14,632 bases of DNA from CAYMRB01 sp964392615 (GTDB lineage Bacteria > Planctomycetota > UBA8108): the NCBI GenBank assembly GCA_964392615.1, contig CAYMRB010000256.1, positions 1 to 14,632 on the forward strand, written 5' to 3'. Under the pieces are notes generated by a model. It saw only the letters and a list, made by a program, of their open reading frames with translations. It ran no database searches and was not told the origin of the DNA. Position 1 is the stretch's first letter; the number at the start of each line of letters is the position of its first letter. Shown here one piece after another: positions 12,751 to 14,632 of the stretch. The position numbers were made by a program, and so were the translations under genes.

Positions 12751-14632
12751 TCAGCTTCCGCCGCGTCGTCCGCCCGCGCCGCAAGCAACGCGGAAGCCGA
12801 TGTCCGTGACCCGGCTGCCCTCCCTCAACCGAGAGCGGACATCGGTGCGAAACACGAAGAAGCTCGGCGTGTACCACGATCCGCCGCGCACCGCACGCTG
12901 CCCGTCAGCGTACGTGTCGCCGCAGATCTCGCGAATCGTGCCGGCGAGGTCGCGCACGCCGAACACCGAGACGTCCCGCGGGAACGTGCCGACATCCTCG
13001 GGAAAGGCCTCGCCACGCCGCGACAGGCCTCCCTTGCAGAAGCTCCAGTCGAAGCCGTTTCCCCACGGGAAGATTCGGCCATCCGCCCCTCGCGCGCAGC
13101 GCTCCCACTCGGCCTCGGAGAGCAATCGCACGGGTCGGCTCATGCGTCGACCCAGCCACTCGCAATACGCGTCGACGGCCGCCACCGTCAGCGCGAAGAC
13201 AGGACTGCGCCGCCCCAGCCGACGCCCTGGCATCCACCCGCCGCCCCCCTCGCGTTCGACGTAGAGCTCCTTGCCGAACGACGGCAGGTAGTCCGCCGTC
13301 CGCGGATCCTCCGGATCGACGCCATCGTCGAGAAAGGCGCAGTACTCGCCGAACGTCACAGGAAACCGTCCGACGATCATGTCGCCCACGCCCACTCGCT
13401 GACGAGCCAGTGCCGGAAGATCGCGTTCGCTCCGTCCGACGATCGTCGGTCCGCCGGGAACGGGCACGAAGCCTTCCGGCATGGACCCGACGGCGGCGAG
13501 CCGCACCGTCGCGTCGTGCACCTCACCGCGATCGACCACGAACGGATAGCGCGTGTCCAGGTGCGCGTCATGCGACAGGAGCGCGACGTACGATCCGCGC
13601 GGCAGCGTCCGCTCGAGCGGGGCACAACCGATGACTTCCGCCGGCGACTCGACGAGCAGCGGCCCCTCTTCCTCGACGCGACAGAGCCGCACGCTCGCGC
13701 CGACCGGCTCCGAGCTCAGGCGCAGCACACCATCGCCCCGCAGCTCGATCTCCAGATGTTCGCCACGGTACTGCTCGGCGAGCCCCTCCCACAGTGCCGC
13801 CGCCTCGCGGTCACCGCGCTCCTCCGCGTCGACGAGCCGCTCGTAGTAGAGTTCCGCAAGCGCGCGTCGCGCCGCGCTCGCGTTCGCCTCGATGCTCAGA
13901 ACCGCGAGGTACGCGGAGGTCGTGCGATTGAAGAGCTGCCGCACCTCCTCGCGAACGCGCTGGCTCTTCGCCGTCACGTCCCACAGCGCTCGCTTCGCGT
14001 CCTCGGATTCGTAGGGCTCCACGCTGGCCTCGAGCCGCGCCTCCTCGCGGCACAGCTCGTCGCTCGCGGCCTCGGCCGTCCACAGATCACGACGCAGCGC
14101 CGCAGCGATCCCGGTCAATCGCGCGACCTCGGCCGCGCGGCGCTCCGCCTCCTGGATCCCCTCGATGTACCGCTGCAGCGCGTCGTGAAACTCCCTCGCG
14201 CTCGCGTACCGGTCCTCCCGACGCGACGCGAGAGCGCGCAGGCAGATCTCCTCGAGCACCACCGGGATGTCGCGATGCGGCTGACGCTGGCGCGGCGGGA
14301 CGATGCGCCCTTCGCGGGCGACCGTCAGCAACGCGCCGATATCGCCCCCCGCGTACGGCGGCTCGCCGGCGAGGATGCGATACAGGATCGCCCCGAGCCC
14401 GAACACGTCCGTCCGCGCGTCGATCTCCGCCACCGCCCCGCGAGCCTGCTCCGGCGCCATGTACGAGAGGCTGCCCTGAATCGTGCCTTCCAGCGTCGGC
14501 AGTCCCGCCTCGGCGCGGTCGGTGATGACGCGGGTTCGGGTGTCGGAGTCGGAGTCGGAGTCGGAGTCGGTGTCGGTGTCGGTGTCGGTCTCGGACTCGA
14601 CGCCCCGCAGGATCTTCGCCAGTCCCCAGTCC
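12751..14632 (-). CDS. Ser/Thr protein kinase–PEGA–FGE-sulfatase-like fusion (C-terminal part, runs off window)
   Basis: The visible 626 residues start inside the kinase at DWGLAK, the DFG-equivalent motif. After an unusual (TD)4(SD)4 insert come the activation-segment end GTIQGSLSYMAPEQ (49-62) and the C-lobe (DVFGLGAILYRILAGEPPY, then RALASRREDRYASAREF to about 158). A helical, probably coiled-coil linker runs to about 290. A PEGA domain (about 300-378; LRLSSEPVGASV, LPRGSYVALL) leads to an FGE-sulfatase-like domain (about 386-617; FPVTFGEYCAFL, LLSEAEWERCARG, FPWGNGF, AVRGGSWY, IGFRVAC). The Cys pair expected after RGGSW is replaced (WYTPSFFVFR), so formylglycine synthesis is unlikely and a binding or scaffold role is more plausible. 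Such fusions are typical of planctomycetes. An internal ATG at 14460 is not the start because the frame continues upstream through the catalytic motif. No membrane segment is visible in this part. Confidence 0.92.
   Translation of the reverse strand, partial: DWGLAKILRGVESETDTDTDTDSDSDSDSDTRTRVITDRAEAGLPTLEGTIQGSLSYMAPEQARGAVAEIDARTDVFGLGAILYRILAGEPPYAGGDIGALLTVAREGRIVPPRQRQPHRDIPVVLEEICLRALASRREDRYASAREFHDALQRYIEGIQEAERRAAEVARLTGIAAALRRDLWTAEAASDELCREEARLEASVEPYESEDAKRALWDVTAKSQRVREEVRQLFNRTTSAYLAVLSIEANASAARRALAELYYERLVDAEERGDREAAALWEGLAEQYRGEHLEIELRGDGVLRLSSEPVGASVRLCRVEEEGPLLVESPAEVIGCAPLERTLPRGSYVALLSHDAHLDTRYPFVVDRGEVHDATVRLAAVGSMPEGFVPVPGGPTIVGRSERDLPALARQRVGVGDMIVGRFPVTFGEYCAFLDDGVDPEDPRTADYLPSFGKELYVEREGGGGWMPGRRLGRRSPVFALTVAAVDAYCEWLGRRMSRPVRLLSEAEWERCARGADGRIFPWGNGFDWSFCKGGLSRRGEAFPEDVGTFPRDVSVFGVRDLAGTIREICGDTYADGQRAVRGGSWYTPSFFVFRTDVRSRLREGSRVTDIGFRVACGAGGRRGGS
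14542..14589 (-). repeat. Hexanucleotide repeat in the kinase activation loop
   Basis: On the coding strand four ACCGAC units are followed by four TCCGAC units, encoding (Thr-Asp)4(Ser-Asp)4. Imperfect copies flank it. It lies between DWG and the APE motif of the kinase. Confidence 0.9.

Noticed and set aside
14541..14597. Short tandem repeats considered as a CRISPR or protein-binding iteron array
   Set aside because: The units are 6 bp without spacers, in frame within the kinase, and encode a simple dipeptide repeat.

Overview
The window is GC-rich bacterial DNA with strong third-position G/C bias. It very probably comes from the Planctomycetota or a close relative. The best evidence is the pairing of a DUF1501 protein with a PSCyt1/DUF1549/DUF1553 protein, a Ser/Thr kinase with a DWG motif joined to PEGA and FGE-sulfatase-like domains, a Kelch–sodium:solute symporter fusion, a Tat-exported aldo/keto reductase and several c-type cytochrome lipoproteins. 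No phage, transposon, CRISPR or RNA gene was seen.

Layout. 1-337 (-) is the N-terminal part of a Tat-exported DUF1501 protein, and 355-3447 (-) is its partner, a 1030-residue diheme PSD1 protein carrying a LamG domain. A 251-base divergent spacer follows. 3699-4529 (+) is a putative outer-membrane protein, and 4546-4902 (+) a small monoheme cytochrome lipoprotein in the same operon. 4965-7832 (-) is a NanM-like Kelch mutarotase domain fused to an SSS symporter. 8080-8451 (+) is a stand-alone receiver protein. 8518-9090 (-) is a tetraheme cytochrome lipoprotein that overlaps the 3' end of 9063-10163 (-), a Tat-exported aldo/keto reductase homologue. 10319-11437 (+) is a double-SIS sugar-phosphate isomerase-like protein. 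11623-12642 (+) is a secreted protein of LolA-like character, followed by a strong terminator. 12751-14632 (-) is the C-terminal part of a kinase–PEGA–FGE protein that runs off the window.

Most striking observation. The gene at 11623-12642 has an in-frame TGA at 12373-12375. The frame, codon bias and apparent protein fold continue straight through it for another 88 codons. Immediately after the TGA is a nested stem-loop (12377-12412) whose spacing, 5-bp apical stem and GG-starting loop fit the published general description of bacterial SECIS elements. The best reading is an undescribed selenoprotein with a C-x4-U motif. A nonsense mutation or sequencing error remains possible.

How the genes work together. 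Most products are predicted to act in the cell envelope: two Tat substrates, several lipoproteins or secreted proteins, seven CxxCH heme sites in three proteins, and one outer-membrane candidate. The aldo/keto reductase homologue and the tetraheme cytochrome overlap and probably form a periplasmic redox pair. The reductase appears to lack three of the four classical catalytic residues. The Kelch–SSS fusion and the SIS protein hint at amino-sugar or sialic-acid use, but they are not in one operon.
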